Source: Xylogone sp. PMI_703 (lineage: Eukaryota; Ascomycota; Leotiomycetes). Taken from it: DNA of 64,000 nucleotides. The DNA is taken from positions 2,542,001-2,606,000 of the forward strand of contig JAJTUQ010000004.1 of the NCBI GenBank assembly GCA_021399445.1, read 5' to 3'. Numbering within the stretch: position 1 is the first letter of the stretch; each line of letters starts with the position of its first letter. The position numbers were made by a program, and so were the translations under genes. Positions 34,051 through 44,634 of the stretch are shown piece by piece. The notes under the pieces were generated by a model. It was not told the DNA's origin and did not search any database. It was given only the letters and a program-made list of their open reading frames with translations.

Positions 34051-35224
34051 TTAGATACCTACAGTCCCGCCTCCACTACATAAACTCTCCACCACCGCAA
34101 CATCCGCAAGAGCCTGTCTCGGCGCCCCCCTAACATCCACCTTCCCACTCCTTATCGACTCCCCATACGCACTGAAAAGCTCCCTATACGTGCTCTCCCC
34201 ACTGACAACCTCCGTCTCCGTACTCCCACCCTTCTCCTCAACCACAAGCTTTGTGCCCCCTTTAGCCCCCGAGATCGTCAAGCTCCCCTTCTCACCGACG
34301 AACACATACTCATACTCCCCTTTCACACTCGCAAAGCTCATACTCAGCGTCCCAATTGCTCCCTCACCGAACCTAATCGCCGCCTGCACGGTATCCAGCG
34401 GCGGTAAGTGCTTCCACGTCTGCTTCGCGAAGCTCCTCGTCTCAACAATTTCATCCCCAGACACCAGCCGCAGCAGCGCAACGAAGTGGACTCCTCCATC
34501 CAGCAGGAACCCGCCTTGATACGCAGGGTGCTTCCGCCAGGGCGTCTCATACCATTTGTTCCCCGGCTCAACAGCCTGCCAGATCCGCGCATGGACAGTG
34601 CGCAGCGTACCAATCTTAGAGGAGGATAGAATAGCATGGGCGCGGTGCAGCGCCGGGTCGAAGCGGAACTGCTCAGCGACAGAGAGGATGAGGCCCTTTG
34701 ATGCGTAGTTCTTCTCGTAGGAGGTGATTAAATCAGTGGCTGAGGCGACGTCCTTGGTGATGGGCTTCTCCATTAGGACGTGCTTGCCTGCTGCGAGGCA
34801 TTGCTCTGCCACGGCGGGCTGCACGGGGGTGGGAAGCGCGATGATGACGGCCTTGACGGCTGGGTTCTGCAGGAGCGCGACGATGCCGCTGTGGTCGCCG
34901 CCGGCTTCATCGTCGTAGGGCTTGATGTCGGGGCTGTAGAGGCCTGGGAAGTCTTTGCCTGCTTCGAGGAGCTCGGAGACGGATTTCTTGGAGCGGGAGT
35001 AGAGGGCGACGACGGTGGCTTTGATTGCGTGTAAGGGAGGAAGGTAGGCTTAATTGATTGAAAGGAGGTTGTATATGTTAGTTGTTTGCGACTTCTAAAG
35101 CTCTCTACTATTTTGGAATTTTTTTCTTTTTCCTTTACATGAAAGAGGGGCGGAGTGAGAAGTGATCTGCTTGCGTACCTTCGCGGGGATAGATTCCCGC
35201 TCCAATTAGGGCAATCCCATCCAT
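34051..35224 (-). CDS. Gfo/Idh/MocA-family NAD(P)-dependent oxidoreductase
   Basis: Two exons on the minus strand, 35224-35179 and 35048-34051, with a 130-base intron, encode 347 residues. The first exon holds the start of the Rossmann fold (IALIGAGIY). The second holds LHAIKATVVALYSRS and LMEKPI, with the conserved Lys of the EKP motif at about residue 110, and then GGFLLDGGVHFVALLRLV, the GG-x3-D-x-G-x-H block of the substrate domain. Such enzymes oxidise sugars, inositols or their derivatives. The next genes, PhyH and a sugar permease, fit a catabolic neighbourhood (inference). The short first exon was found from the glycine motif and a clean phase-1 splice. Confidence 0.93.
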
Positions 35225-35787
35225 TGTTGGTTATATTTGTGCCTTTTATCTGATATGATGTATGTTTATCTCGCTTTCCTCTTTATCTTTCATGCAAGAT
35301 AAGTTATCATCTGAAATGGAAGCTTCTTGTGGAATCTGGTTATATAGCTGCGTAAGACCCCGCTATGGTTCTTACTGAGAAGCCCGATTTAGTGCGGAGG
35401 AGGTCGTTCCGTGGTGCTAGATGCTGTATTGAGATTAACGTACTTTTTACTTATTTTGCCGTTTTTGGAGAGTTTGTAGAAGGGCATTTGTGGAATTGAA
35501 AGTGGGTGGTTATGAGTTTACGAGCTGGGTTGATATGAGGCCCCGGCCTGTACATTCATTATTCAAACCAAGTATCTCAAAAGCCGTTAATGTTCCATTT
35601 ATAAAACCTGAATTTCACTTCCTATTTCCCGTCTCAGATATGAAACTGATAATCTGCCTTTAGCCCTTTATACACGTTAAAATTTCAGTGTATCTATATA
35701 TGCAGCCACTACGCCAAGCCCGTCCTTCACCTTCCAAGCCCTTCATATCACGTAAAACACTTACCACGTACTCTAAATGAACGACCT
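35225..35787. other. Intergenic, AT-rich
   Basis: About 560 bases between two minus-strand genes. A TATATAG box near 35340-35346 could serve the Gfo/Idh gene. Nothing else is seen. Confidence 0.4.
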
Positions 35788-36813
35788 CTAAAATATCTCT
35801 CCCTCAAAAGTATTTCTCTCCGCATCATTGAAATCAGCTGCATCCCTTAACTTATCATACTCCTCCTGGCTGAGCTCCTTCATCACCGGCACAATCCCCC
35901 ACTGCTTTGTTCCATGCATAATCCTCTCGAATACTCCAGTATCAGCTGGGACCCTAAACTTCGCTGTTCCATGCCACCAGCTCGCCGAGAATCCCAGCGC
36001 GATCATGAACCTCATATCGTCCGACTTGTTCGGCATTCCCGCATGCCATAATCGCATATCGCGCAACAACATCGAGCCTCTCTTCACTGTAGGTTGGATT
36101 GGCGGTCGCACTTTCGTTCGTTCTTCGGCGAAGGAGTCTGAAATGTGTGTTTCGCCATGTGCGCCGGGCTCCGTCTGCGCTTCAGAGTTGTAATGGTGGG
36201 TGCCGAGCCAGATCTCGGTCGAGGCATTCGCGGGACTGGCATCGACGGTGTAGATATTGGCGATAAGGTAGAATGGGGCTGGAGGATGGGCGCACATCGC
36301 GTCTGAATGTGCTGGCTGACGCTTTGTTCCGTGAGGAAGGGCGTTGTTACCTGTGATCATGTTCCATGTTGGGTTCGCGCCGAGATAGAGGGTTGCAGCG
36401 TGGAAGAGGAGCGGGTTGAGGTAAACATCGTCGTAGAAGTATTCAGATGGAGTGAGCGGTGGGCCCTGTTGGATGTTTTCGACACCGAAGTTGAGATGTA
36501 GTTTGTCGCCCTTTTTCAGTTCGTTCTCTGTATCTTTGACCATGAAGTCGTTGATCTTGGCTAGATGGGAGGGGTCGATAACGTCCTTGAGGATCACGCA
36601 GCCGTCGCGATGGAGACCCGACAATAGAAGCTTGATGTTTGCATCGTTGAGTCTGCCTCGGGCGATTTCTGCTGGAGAAGGTGCGACTTCGACAGGAGTA
36701 TTAGCCTCAATGGAAGGTAGGTTGGGCATGTAAGTCTGTAATGGAGTGTTGCCAGGAACTATCTTGGAAGGAACGACCTTCTCTGCGACTGTCTCTGTAG
36801 CTGAAGGCGACAT
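35788..36813 (-). CDS. Phytanoyl-CoA dioxygenase (PhyH) family protein
   Basis: A single exon of 341 residues. The iron-binding triad is H169 and D171 (QPAHSDAMC) and H257 (LWHAGMP), with R268 (DDMRFMIALGF) placed to bind 2-oxoglutarate. The double-stranded beta-helix strands around these motifs are recognisable (YLIANIYTVDASPANAST, RGSMLLRDMRLWHAG). The family hydroxylates many small molecules; in fungi it includes tailoring enzymes of secondary metabolism, so the phytanoyl-CoA name does not set the substrate. It lies between a Gfo/Idh oxidoreductase and a divergent sugar permease. There is no peroxisomal C-terminal tripeptide (it ends EIF). Confidence 0.94.
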   Translation of the reverse strand: MSPSATETVAEKVVPSKIVPGNTPLQTYMPNLPSIEANTPVEVAPSPAEIARGRLNDANIKLLLSGLHRDGCVILKDVIDPSHLAKINDFMVKDTENELKKGDKLHLNFGVENIQQGPPLTPSEYFYDDVYLNPLLFHAATLYLGANPTWNMITGNNALPHGTKRQPAHSDAMCAHPPAPFYLIANIYTVDASPANASTEIWLGTHHYNSEAQTEPGAHGETHISDSFAEERTKVRPPIQPTVKRGSMLLRDMRLWHAGMPNKSDDMRFMIALGFSASWWHGTAKFRVPADTGVFERIMHGTKQWGIVPVMKELSQEEYDKLRDAADFNDAERNTFEGEIF

Positions 36814-37651
36814 GATTGAATTGTGGTAAGGTATCTCGTCTGCGCTTTTCGCTTCGTCAATTTCGCTGTTTACTTTATTTCAATTCTCTCGAATTCTTTC
36901 TATTTTGCAAGTCTCAAGTGTTATTGAGCTGAGTCGCGCTCTTATATCCGTTGTATTTGTCCCCTCTCTAGCACAATCCTGAACGATTGTCGTTGAGAAA
37001 AGATCAAACACGGAAGACAATGGAGGGGCTCTTGGACTGGTATCTCAGACCATCTCTCCCACTATTACTTGGAGAGGTTAAGCTTCATCCTCTTTCTGGC
37101 TCTCTCCAGACTCAACTCTACCACTCAATAGCAGTAGATGCCTGTTGCAAGTCCAGCAATGCGGATCACTCTCCTCCGGCGGGGCGGAAGAGAACGCCGG
37201 GCTCCCCACTGTTGGAAACACCATGCACGGCGATCTTGTCCGGCAACACAATCTGGCCACAACAAAAACAAATGCCAAAATCCACGATACTGGGGAAGGC
37301 CCTTCTCCGGATGTAACAGTCTTATCAAATGATAACTTATCTTGCATGCGGAGAATGTGGCAATGTTGCATCTAACGCCTGGAGAACGGCTTGATGAAGA
37401 CCTAGATATCAGACATCCCCCTTATTGGCTCACGTGCCACTTAGGAATCAATTGCGGAGGGCCCTGGCCTGCTCTATCAAAGCTACTGCATGTACTTAAA
37501 TGATCCCTGGTTGCCTCTGTAATGCACCTCCCCAGATAGGTTGACTTCCAGGTCTTCCCTTGGCCTCTTATATATCACCTATCCAGCCTGCTCCACCGTT
37601 CTCAGAGGAAGGGATCCAGCAGCAAAAGTCCAGTCTCACTCAGTCGCAGCC
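36814..37651. other. Divergent promoter region, PhyH / sugar permease
   Basis: About 840 bases. Overlapping frames on both strands at 36987-37375 have no family features. The right end has the TATA-like box of the permease. Confidence 0.45.
37568..37575 (+). promoter_or_regulatory. TATA-like box of the sugar permease
   Basis: TTATATAT lies about 77 bases before the ATG at 37652. Confidence 0.4.
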
Positions 37652-39250
37652 ATGGAGGAACAGAAGATTGCAGCGTCAGATGTCAAGGAGCATACTGACT
37701 CTATCCACGAGAAGTCCAAGATCCAGTTGCAGGAGCAGTCTAAGATCGCCACCGAACATGAACACTCCCTTCCTGTCCTCGAGGCAATCAAACTCTACCC
37801 ATGGGCCATTTTCTGGGCTGTGATTTTCGCCTGGTCTCTGGTTATGGTAGGCTATGACAGCGGAATCATCTACTCCTTCTATGCGCTCCCGGCATTTACC
37901 AAGAAGTATGGCACCTACTACGGACCTAAGATCGGATACGAGGTTTCTGCAAAGTGGCAAAATGTGTTGGGTATGGGAACACCCGTTGGTCAATTCCTCG
38001 GCGCATTCACTGCGAGTTGGCCTATGGAGCGATGGGGTCGCAAGCCTGTGTTCGCTGTCTCACTGTTCTGCACGACTTGCTTCATCTTCTTGCAGATGTT
38101 TGCGAACAATGTGAATACGCTGGCTGCAGGAGAGTTTCTGGCCGGTATCGTCTATGGAACGTATGTTGTGCTGGCGCCGACTTATGCTTCAGAAGTCTGC
38201 CCTGTAGCACTGAGAGGCATCCTGAACGCAGGTATGAACTTGGCCTACGTGATCGGTCAATTCGTTGCCTCGGGCGTTGGACAAGGAGTCTCGACAAGGA
38301 CTGACCAATGGGCCTATCGAATCCCCTTTGCGATCCAATGGATCTGGATTCCAATGTTAGCAGTGGGTTTGTACTTTGCCCCTGAGTCTCCGTGGTGGTT
38401 GGTTCGTCAAGGTCGAGTTGAGGAGGCCGCTGCTTCTCTCCGCAGATTATGCTCGCCAAAGGTGGACATTGAGGCAACCCTTGCCATGATTGAAACTACT
38501 ACACTCCATGAAGCTGAGGTGGAAAAGAGTACCAGCTACGTTGAGTGCTTCAGAGGTACCAATCTCGTCCGCACGGAAGTTGCCATCATGGTCCAAATCT
38601 GGCAAGTTATTACCGGCATTTCTCTCATCGGAAACGCTGTCTATTTCTTCACACTGGCTGGACTGCCTGTTGCAGATTCTTTCGACATGGGCGTGGGAAA
38701 CACTGCAATTGGGTTCGTGGCTACCTGTTCATCCTGGTTCTTCATGTCATGGTTCGGTCGGAGAACCATCTTCATGTATGGTGTGGGAATGATGGCCGTA
38801 ACCCTCATCTTGATTGGTATTCTGGATTGCGTACCAAATTACGACACTCACAAGGGATTGGCTTGGGCGCAAGCTGCCATGCTCGACGTTTTAACCTACG
38901 TTTTCCAGGGCACTGTAGGTCCCATCAACTTCGTCATCTTTGCTGAAGTTGGCGCCAGTCGTCTACGTTCACAAACTGTAGCTCTTGCGACATCGATGGG
39001 GTCAATCTTCCAAATTGTTATGACGATTGCTGTGCCTTACATGCTCAACGAGGCTGATGCGTATTGGAGAGGCAAGACCGGATTCTTTTTTGGTGGGCTT
39101 GCCGCTATTTCGACTGTTTGGTGCTATTTCCGACTCCCAGAAACCAAAGGCCGAACATTCGAGGAGCTGGATCTTATGTTCGAAGCTAAGGTGCCGCTCA
39201 GGAAGTTCAAAGATTATAAGTTTTCTGAGGGAGAGCATGTCGACGTATAA
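37652..39250 (+). CDS. MFS sugar transporter, maltose / alpha-glucoside type
   Basis: An intron-free gene of 532 residues from the first ATG at 37652; the frame is open 37 codons further upstream but without ATG. A polar N-terminus of about 55 residues precedes twelve helices. Sugar-porter marks: GYDSGIIYSFYALPAF after helix 1, MERWGRKPVF in the helix 2-3 loop, ASEVCPVALRG, PESPWWLVRQGR at the end of the first half, FGRRTIFMYG, and the C-terminal PETKGRTFEELDLMF. This set is typical of fungal alpha-glucoside:proton symporters in the plasma membrane. Divergent from the PhyH gene, it probably forms a sugar-uptake unit with it and the Gfo/Idh gene (inference). Confidence 0.95.
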   Translation: MEEQKIAASDVKEHTDSIHEKSKIQLQEQSKIATEHEHSLPVLEAIKLYPWAIFWAVIFAWSLVMVGYDSGIIYSFYALPAFTKKYGTYYGPKIGYEVSAKWQNVLGMGTPVGQFLGAFTASWPMERWGRKPVFAVSLFCTTCFIFLQMFANNVNTLAAGEFLAGIVYGTYVVLAPTYASEVCPVALRGILNAGMNLAYVIGQFVASGVGQGVSTRTDQWAYRIPFAIQWIWIPMLAVGLYFAPESPWWLVRQGRVEEAAASLRRLCSPKVDIEATLAMIETTTLHEAEVEKSTSYVECFRGTNLVRTEVAIMVQIWQVITGISLIGNAVYFFTLAGLPVADSFDMGVGNTAIGFVATCSSWFFMSWFGRRTIFMYGVGMMAVTLILIGILDCVPNYDTHKGLAWAQAAMLDVLTYVFQGTVGPINFVIFAEVGASRLRSQTVALATSMGSIFQIVMTIAVPYMLNEADAYWRGKTGFFFGGLAAISTVWCYFRLPETKGRTFEELDLMFEAKVPLRKFKDYKFSEGEHVDV

Positions 39251-39518
39251 TTTCGATTCGAGGATATACCTGTTATTTTTAGCAAATTAGCGCTGCTCTG
39301 TTCATGTCCGCAGTTTACTTCTTACAGTGGTTCAGATCACAGTTCACTCTATATCTAATGTCTCCCGCGTGTAGCTTTCGTGATACGTTGGTACGGTAAA
39401 TTATATACTTGGGGAATTTAGTACTCGGTTGACTAGTCTAGTTCCAGTCCCAAACAGTTTTCCTTTCTTTCCCCGCCCAAATTTGTGCCATCAATTCACC
39501 AAGCCGATTCTCAAAACC

Positions 39519-40538
39519 ATGAAGACTACAGTTTCTATCGAAGACCCTCACCTGTCTCTTATCTCTGCCCTCACAACGTTTTATACCCTTCTAGTTGACC
39601 TTCGTTATATTCCCGCTTCTTCCCTCACGCTCCCATCGGCTGATGCGAAATCTCATCCTCCTCGGTCTATAAATCGTCGGGCTGCTTTACGTCATGGCTT
39701 CAGTAATTAAGTAGTTGATTTGGCATATCGAATACCATATATCACCAATGATGACTACAAAATACACTCTGAAACAAGCCCGCTTTGTTATTTAGTCCCG
39801 CCAGGAGAGCAGATTCCCGGACGTGAAGCTGAATATAACCCGCTGGAACAGGAACTGGGTGAAGAGGAGTGGGAATATGCCAAGGATCCAATGTTTCAAG
39901 AGAGAGATGATTTATTCAAGGACCGTAATGCGCTTATGTTGACAAGAGGTCATGTGTATGGGACGGAATTGATATATGACCTTGACAGACGTATGCAATT
40001 TATTTGACTTTCCCTTGCAAGTTTTAACTGGTGTTTAAGCTTTATGTTGACACAGGCGAGTAAAGGTACCATTACGGCATGGAAACACTTCAGCCAATCC
40101 GATTACTGGACTGATGAGCCTGCTTATTCGATGACTTCAGTGCATAATCCTCTTTACGTATGGATCAACGATTTCTTAACTTTTAAGTATATTCCATTTG
40201 AGAGCAATATCATATTTCCGCTACCCACAGACCCATATAGTTGTCCCTGGGACAATGCTAGAGAGGAAGAAGTAGAATGGTGGAGAAAAGATATCGAAAG
40301 ACAAGAAAAAGAGCGAGGGTTGATGAATGTTTATACTGAATGTGGATGGAAGACGGGTACCGCTGAATATTTGGGTATTAGTGAAGATGACGGAAAGGAT
40401 ATGGTGAATGATGAGCAAGACAGAATGTGGGAGAAGCTGGAGCAGGCACGACAAATGGCCAGAAGAGATTTTCAAGGTGACTTATTTGAGGAGGAGAGGG
40501 AGGAGTATATGGGCAGCATATATGCGGAGACTTCATAA
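39519..40538 (+). pseudogene. Hypothetical protein gene split by an in-frame TAA
   Basis: Exons 39519-39990 and 40066-40538 (75-base intron, phase 1) give one continuous frame of 314 codons, except for TAA at 39708-39710 (codon 64). The frame before and after the stop is the same and looks coding on both sides: RRAALRHGFS before it and VVDLAYRIPYI right after. No GT-AG intron of normal size removes the stop without removing that second element. The C-terminal half is acidic and rich in Trp and Glu (EEEVEWWRKDIERQEKE). I recall similar uncharacterised fungal proteins with no named domain. It may be a recent pseudogene, a sequencing error, or a gene that starts downstream of the stop. No ATG follows close to the stop. 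Confidence 0.55.
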
Positions 40539-41084
40539 GAATCGATCATTATACTTCAGAGCTGCAAACAGACACTATCATGCAGTACAGACATCCCCCC
40601 CCAAAAACATTTCACAATTGTATTCTGGGGCAAATGGTCCTAGCGTATTCTCCTCCCTCCAAAAACATCGATACAATAAGCTTCAGAGGTGGCTTGCACG
40701 GATCTTTGTAGCGGTGAGCACCCCGCATACCAGTAATCACTAGAGCCTGACAGCCTGAATGATGAGACGGGACAGCGCCGGGGAAGACATGCTGCGACTT
40801 GCCGGATGAAGCTTATCTCCCTCTTCAATTCTCGTATTCTCTTATTCTCTCTATCCCCTTTGCGCAGGTCACATGAACGGAAGACCCTTCTCCGGCAATG
40901 TACTACGTTACATCTTCAACAACAAGCCCCATACATTATTCTACCAAAGCGCCTGCTGTATCTAGCGGAACAATTCATCTATCTCGGCGCTTTTATTGCA
41001 GTAGTTCATTATCAGAGGTGCAGATCATAATCTGTATCTGGGGAATCTCCAATTTCCCACGAATTCGGTTGCGCCCCGTTTCCC
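40539..41084. other. Convergent intergenic
   Basis: About 550 bases with only short, unrecognised frames. Confidence 0.45.
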
Positions 41085-41534
41085 TTAGTAGACCCCAGGC
41101 ACAAAGTCCATCACCATAACCTTTTCCACGATCCCCGTTAGGCTGTGTCCAAAGGACATGTGTGCGGGGTCGTGAGAGATGTAGTAGTCTCGGTCTGCCT
41201 TGGAGGCAAATTCTAGGATGTAGGAATGAGTGAAGACGCCCTTGAGGAATTAGCATAATGATATAGCTATTCAAAGATGAGAGTGGTGGGAATCGCTTAC
41301 TTGCAGACCCTCGGGACTGTTGTCTCTGCCACCTGTTGTAGAGAGTATATAGGGTTTTTGTGAAGTAGGATGAATGCAGTTATCTTTTAAACCTATGAAA
41401 CGCTCGCATACCTACACAAAGTGTTAACTGGTTGTAAATTATGTCACTTTGAAGTCGTAAATTACAGCTTTTATCTGGTCTTCTGTGGCCGTATCGAAGA
41501 ACTGAAAGTGCACGATATGGGTAATCTTCTCCAT
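41085..41534 (-). CDS. Stress-response A/B-barrel (Dabb) domain protein
   Basis: Three exons on the minus strand, 41534-41466, 41411-41301 and 41240-41085 (introns 54 and 60 bases, all phase 0), encode 111 residues. The first exon is the opening strand MEKITHIVHFQF. The second has ALKDNCIHPTSQKPYI-like sequence (here IGLKDNCIHPTSQKPYI) and SPEGLQ. The third has GVFTHSYILEFASKADRDYY, DPAH and the closing VMVMDFVPGVY. This is the ferredoxin-like dimeric A/B barrel of the Dabb family. Members include stress-induced plant proteins and fungal polyketide cyclase-like enzymes; most fungal copies have no known function. Each exon is too short to stand out alone. Confidence 0.88.
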
Positions 41535-42350
41535 CGTGTTAATGAAAAGACCGGGTAGATTCCTGATTTAGAATTTGTTCCCACTGAATAGAGAGAAGGT
41601 CGATGTATGTAATGTAGATTGTTATCAACTTAATCTGAAGGATCTGGATTTCTTAAGATAAATATGTCGACGAACAAAGAACAGTGGGGTTCTGGCTGGC
41701 GCGAGAGAATCCAGTCATTCCCGGCTTCCGTCCCACAATATCAGTTTGACTTCATAGAATTCAAATAACCACTCTACCAACACTTTCACTGATGTAAGCT
41801 GGAAATAGTTCGGTATCCACTTAGATCTCAGTTTCGTATAGCGTATGACGGGGATTCTGCATACCATGGAGTTCCTGGTTTGAGAATGTGCCTTGCAGAT
41901 ATGAGGCAAGACATGAGTTCACTGGCCCTCAACAAGGTTAATACAATTGTCCAATCAGCGTGGATTATCTGGTAGCCAATTATTCGAAATGTAACTATTT
42001 GCCCTGCCAAGGCTTCTATGAAGACGTTGCCTATGAGTGGTGTCTGCTAATTGGGCTGCGTCGCCTATATTGTCAAACCTCTGGCTTCCGTGTGTTTGAG
42101 TATTTACAAAAGTATTGTTATGCTAATATAAACAGAAGAGTTATCTTTGTCATCTCTAAATCATTGTCACTGTTATCTATGTAATAGGTCATCTCTAAAT
42201 AACTATACGTATCCTGGCAGATCTTTCTCTGACTAGCTATCAAATGATGGGGAATACTAATAGATTCCTTGAGCTATCTATTAGGTAAATGCCAGTTCCC
42301 ATTGCCAATTATTACTTGCCTAACTTTAGCAGTTCATTTTTCTTCTTTAT
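41535..42350. other. Intergenic, AT-rich
   Basis: About 820 bases upstream of the Dabb gene and downstream of the permease; no feature seen beyond short frames. Confidence 0.45.
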
Positions 42351-44634
42351 TTAATGAGCAAATCGAAAATCCAACCTCCTACTATTCTTATCCTTAGTCG
42401 TAAGTATATAGTGTACTTGCTCCTGCAGCCATTATTAGAATCAATACATAAAACAAGGCGATAATCCATCTTACCTCACGGGTCATAGCATTCCACTTCT
42501 TGTCGCGGATCTTGTTTTTCCAAACATAATATACCTTTGCAAAAAGGAACAGGAAAACAACGACCACATTAATGGCGATTAATACCCTATTACCATGCTT
42601 ATAACGCGGTTTGTCGTCGTCGCGGTAGATGTTTGCTGCTATGATATTACCGAGTTGCACGCTCACTAATAGTAGGAAAGTTAGCTGCTAGTCATTCAAG
42701 TGAGGAAAGCTTGTGGGCTTTGAAGTAGTGGTCTTACTGTTATACAAAGCTGTCGATACACTTCGTGAGCCAACATTATTTGAGTTCTTCGATGCCCAAG
42801 CTCTATTTGTGGAATATCAGACATTAGTATAGGTTATGAGAGCAACTGAGTGCAGGAAACTTACACATTAATTGCGTGGCAATAAGGATAGCTCAGTAAG
42901 ACAACCATGAGAGCGTATGTCCCCCAGGCATTCTTGATAAGGTCCGGCCATGTATAGAGAGCGACAATACATGGGAGAGTCCACAAGGATTGAAACACTG
43001 CCACCAATGCACGCTGATTGAGTTTTTCACTGACCCAGGTTATGCCGAGTAAGGTAAATATGTGGAATACCGATGATGGAATTGTAAGTAGGTTGGTATT
43101 GAACTAGGCACTGTTAGTCGTATCGCATGGACTATGCCTAAATACTCACAGTGCTGAATCCCAACGATCTCAGGGTAAGTGTCATGTAAGTTGAAGGTGG
43201 AGATTGTGGAATGAAGCACAATAATCCAAGAGCGTATATCTTTGAAAATTGTTAAATTATGATATTTTATCTTCGCTGGAAGTGTTCTTACCGGCCATAG
43301 GTCATAGTCTTGCAACGCGGTCCAAAGGCGTTTTGGAGTAATTGCTTGACGATTATGCATATCTCCTATCGCCGCTATCGTTAGATCGAATTGGGCAACC
43401 ATACGGAGTAAGTCTTACCTTTACTCGGATCGTCTCGCAGCACGCGGTTTACGACAATACTGAGCTCACGATCGGTAAACCAGCCTTTGGGTCGAAACCA
43501 GGTCTTGGTCTGTACGGCAGATGCAGGCATTAAGAAGAATGATGCGAATCCGAGAAGCAAAGTGACCAAGCCTTCCAGTAAAAACAGCCATCTGATTGCT
43601 GTTAATTGAGTATTAAGAGCACTAGGATAACAAACCTACCTCCAGCCTGCAATGCTTCTGTATCCCTCAAGATGAAAGATGGCGAAGGCCAAGAGCGACG
43701 TTACGATACCCGTCACGCTCAAAGCTGTCCAGAAAAAGCTAAGCCTAGTTGGTAGCTCTCGGCTAGTATAGAAGTATGATAGCCAGAGTACTAAGTCGGG
43801 AATGAAACCGCCCTACACCAATGAGCATTTTTACAGTGTCATACTTAAGAGCTAACTGACCTCTAGTATCCCCATAAGGGCACGAGTTGCGAGGAAGCCT
43901 GGTCTACCCTTGAGAGCAGCCTGAGACATTGCCACAATTGACCATAGAACCATTTGTGTTGGAATCCATCTGTCGGGGCCGATCTTTTTGGAGACCAACT
44001 GCGATGGTAACTCAGCTAGCAGAAAGGAGACTAGAAAAACTGTGTTGCCCAAGTTGAAGTCTTATAACATAGTTAGACAGCAGTACAACAGCAATGATAT
44101 TTCCAATCTCTACTAACCGTTTGTATTGAGGTGGAGATCTTTCAAGAACGTCCCGGAGACTGCTTGGTTGATGTTACCCCGGTCTATTTGAAGACTGAAA
44201 AACATCACACAGGCCCACAGACACACTGTGGCAAATAATAATTAGCATATGGTGAACTTCTCATGTCTAATAGAGGGGTAAGAGCATCTACCATGCCAGT
44301 CAAGCTTCCTAACCAACTTTTTCTCTTCCTCCGCACTCCAAGTAAGATCAGGATCAAACACATGACGACACTCGTACTTTGCTTTCTCATAGACCCCGAC
44401 ATAGTATGCCCTAACTTCTGGATCGGCAAACACATTAGTTGATAAGCTAGCATCGTTCTCCTGTGTTGATATGACAATGCCATCTTTGGTGACTATGTTC
44501 CCCTTCGACGTGATAAGTTCGGCATCCTGAAGAATTGCCTCGGGGACTTTGGTCGTGACATCGCCCTTCTCAGAAGACTCCCTGGAGATACTGTCTGAGC
44601 TATCATCGGGGCTATTCTGATGAGCAGATGACAT
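42351..44634 (-). CDS. DAL5/allantoate-type MFS permease (ACS family), second copy
   Basis: Eleven exons on the minus strand: 44634-44292, 44225-44118, 44060-43861, 43812-43640, 43591-43419, 43365-43292, 43239-43150, 43103-42865, 42802-42738, 42665-42475 and 42392-42351, 565 residues. Marks: [18 protein letters not shown] after helix 1, [59 protein letters not shown], and the family ending LDFRFAH, which sits in a final 14-codon exon. It shares these motifs with the permease at 25166 but has a shorter N-terminus and four more introns, so the two are old paralogues. It is divergent from a second TauD-type gene. Confidence 0.92.

Noticed and set aside
37078..37375. Overlapping frames on both strands before the sugar permease
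   Set aside because: Open in several registers at once and without family resemblance; most likely chance in a GC-richer promoter segment.
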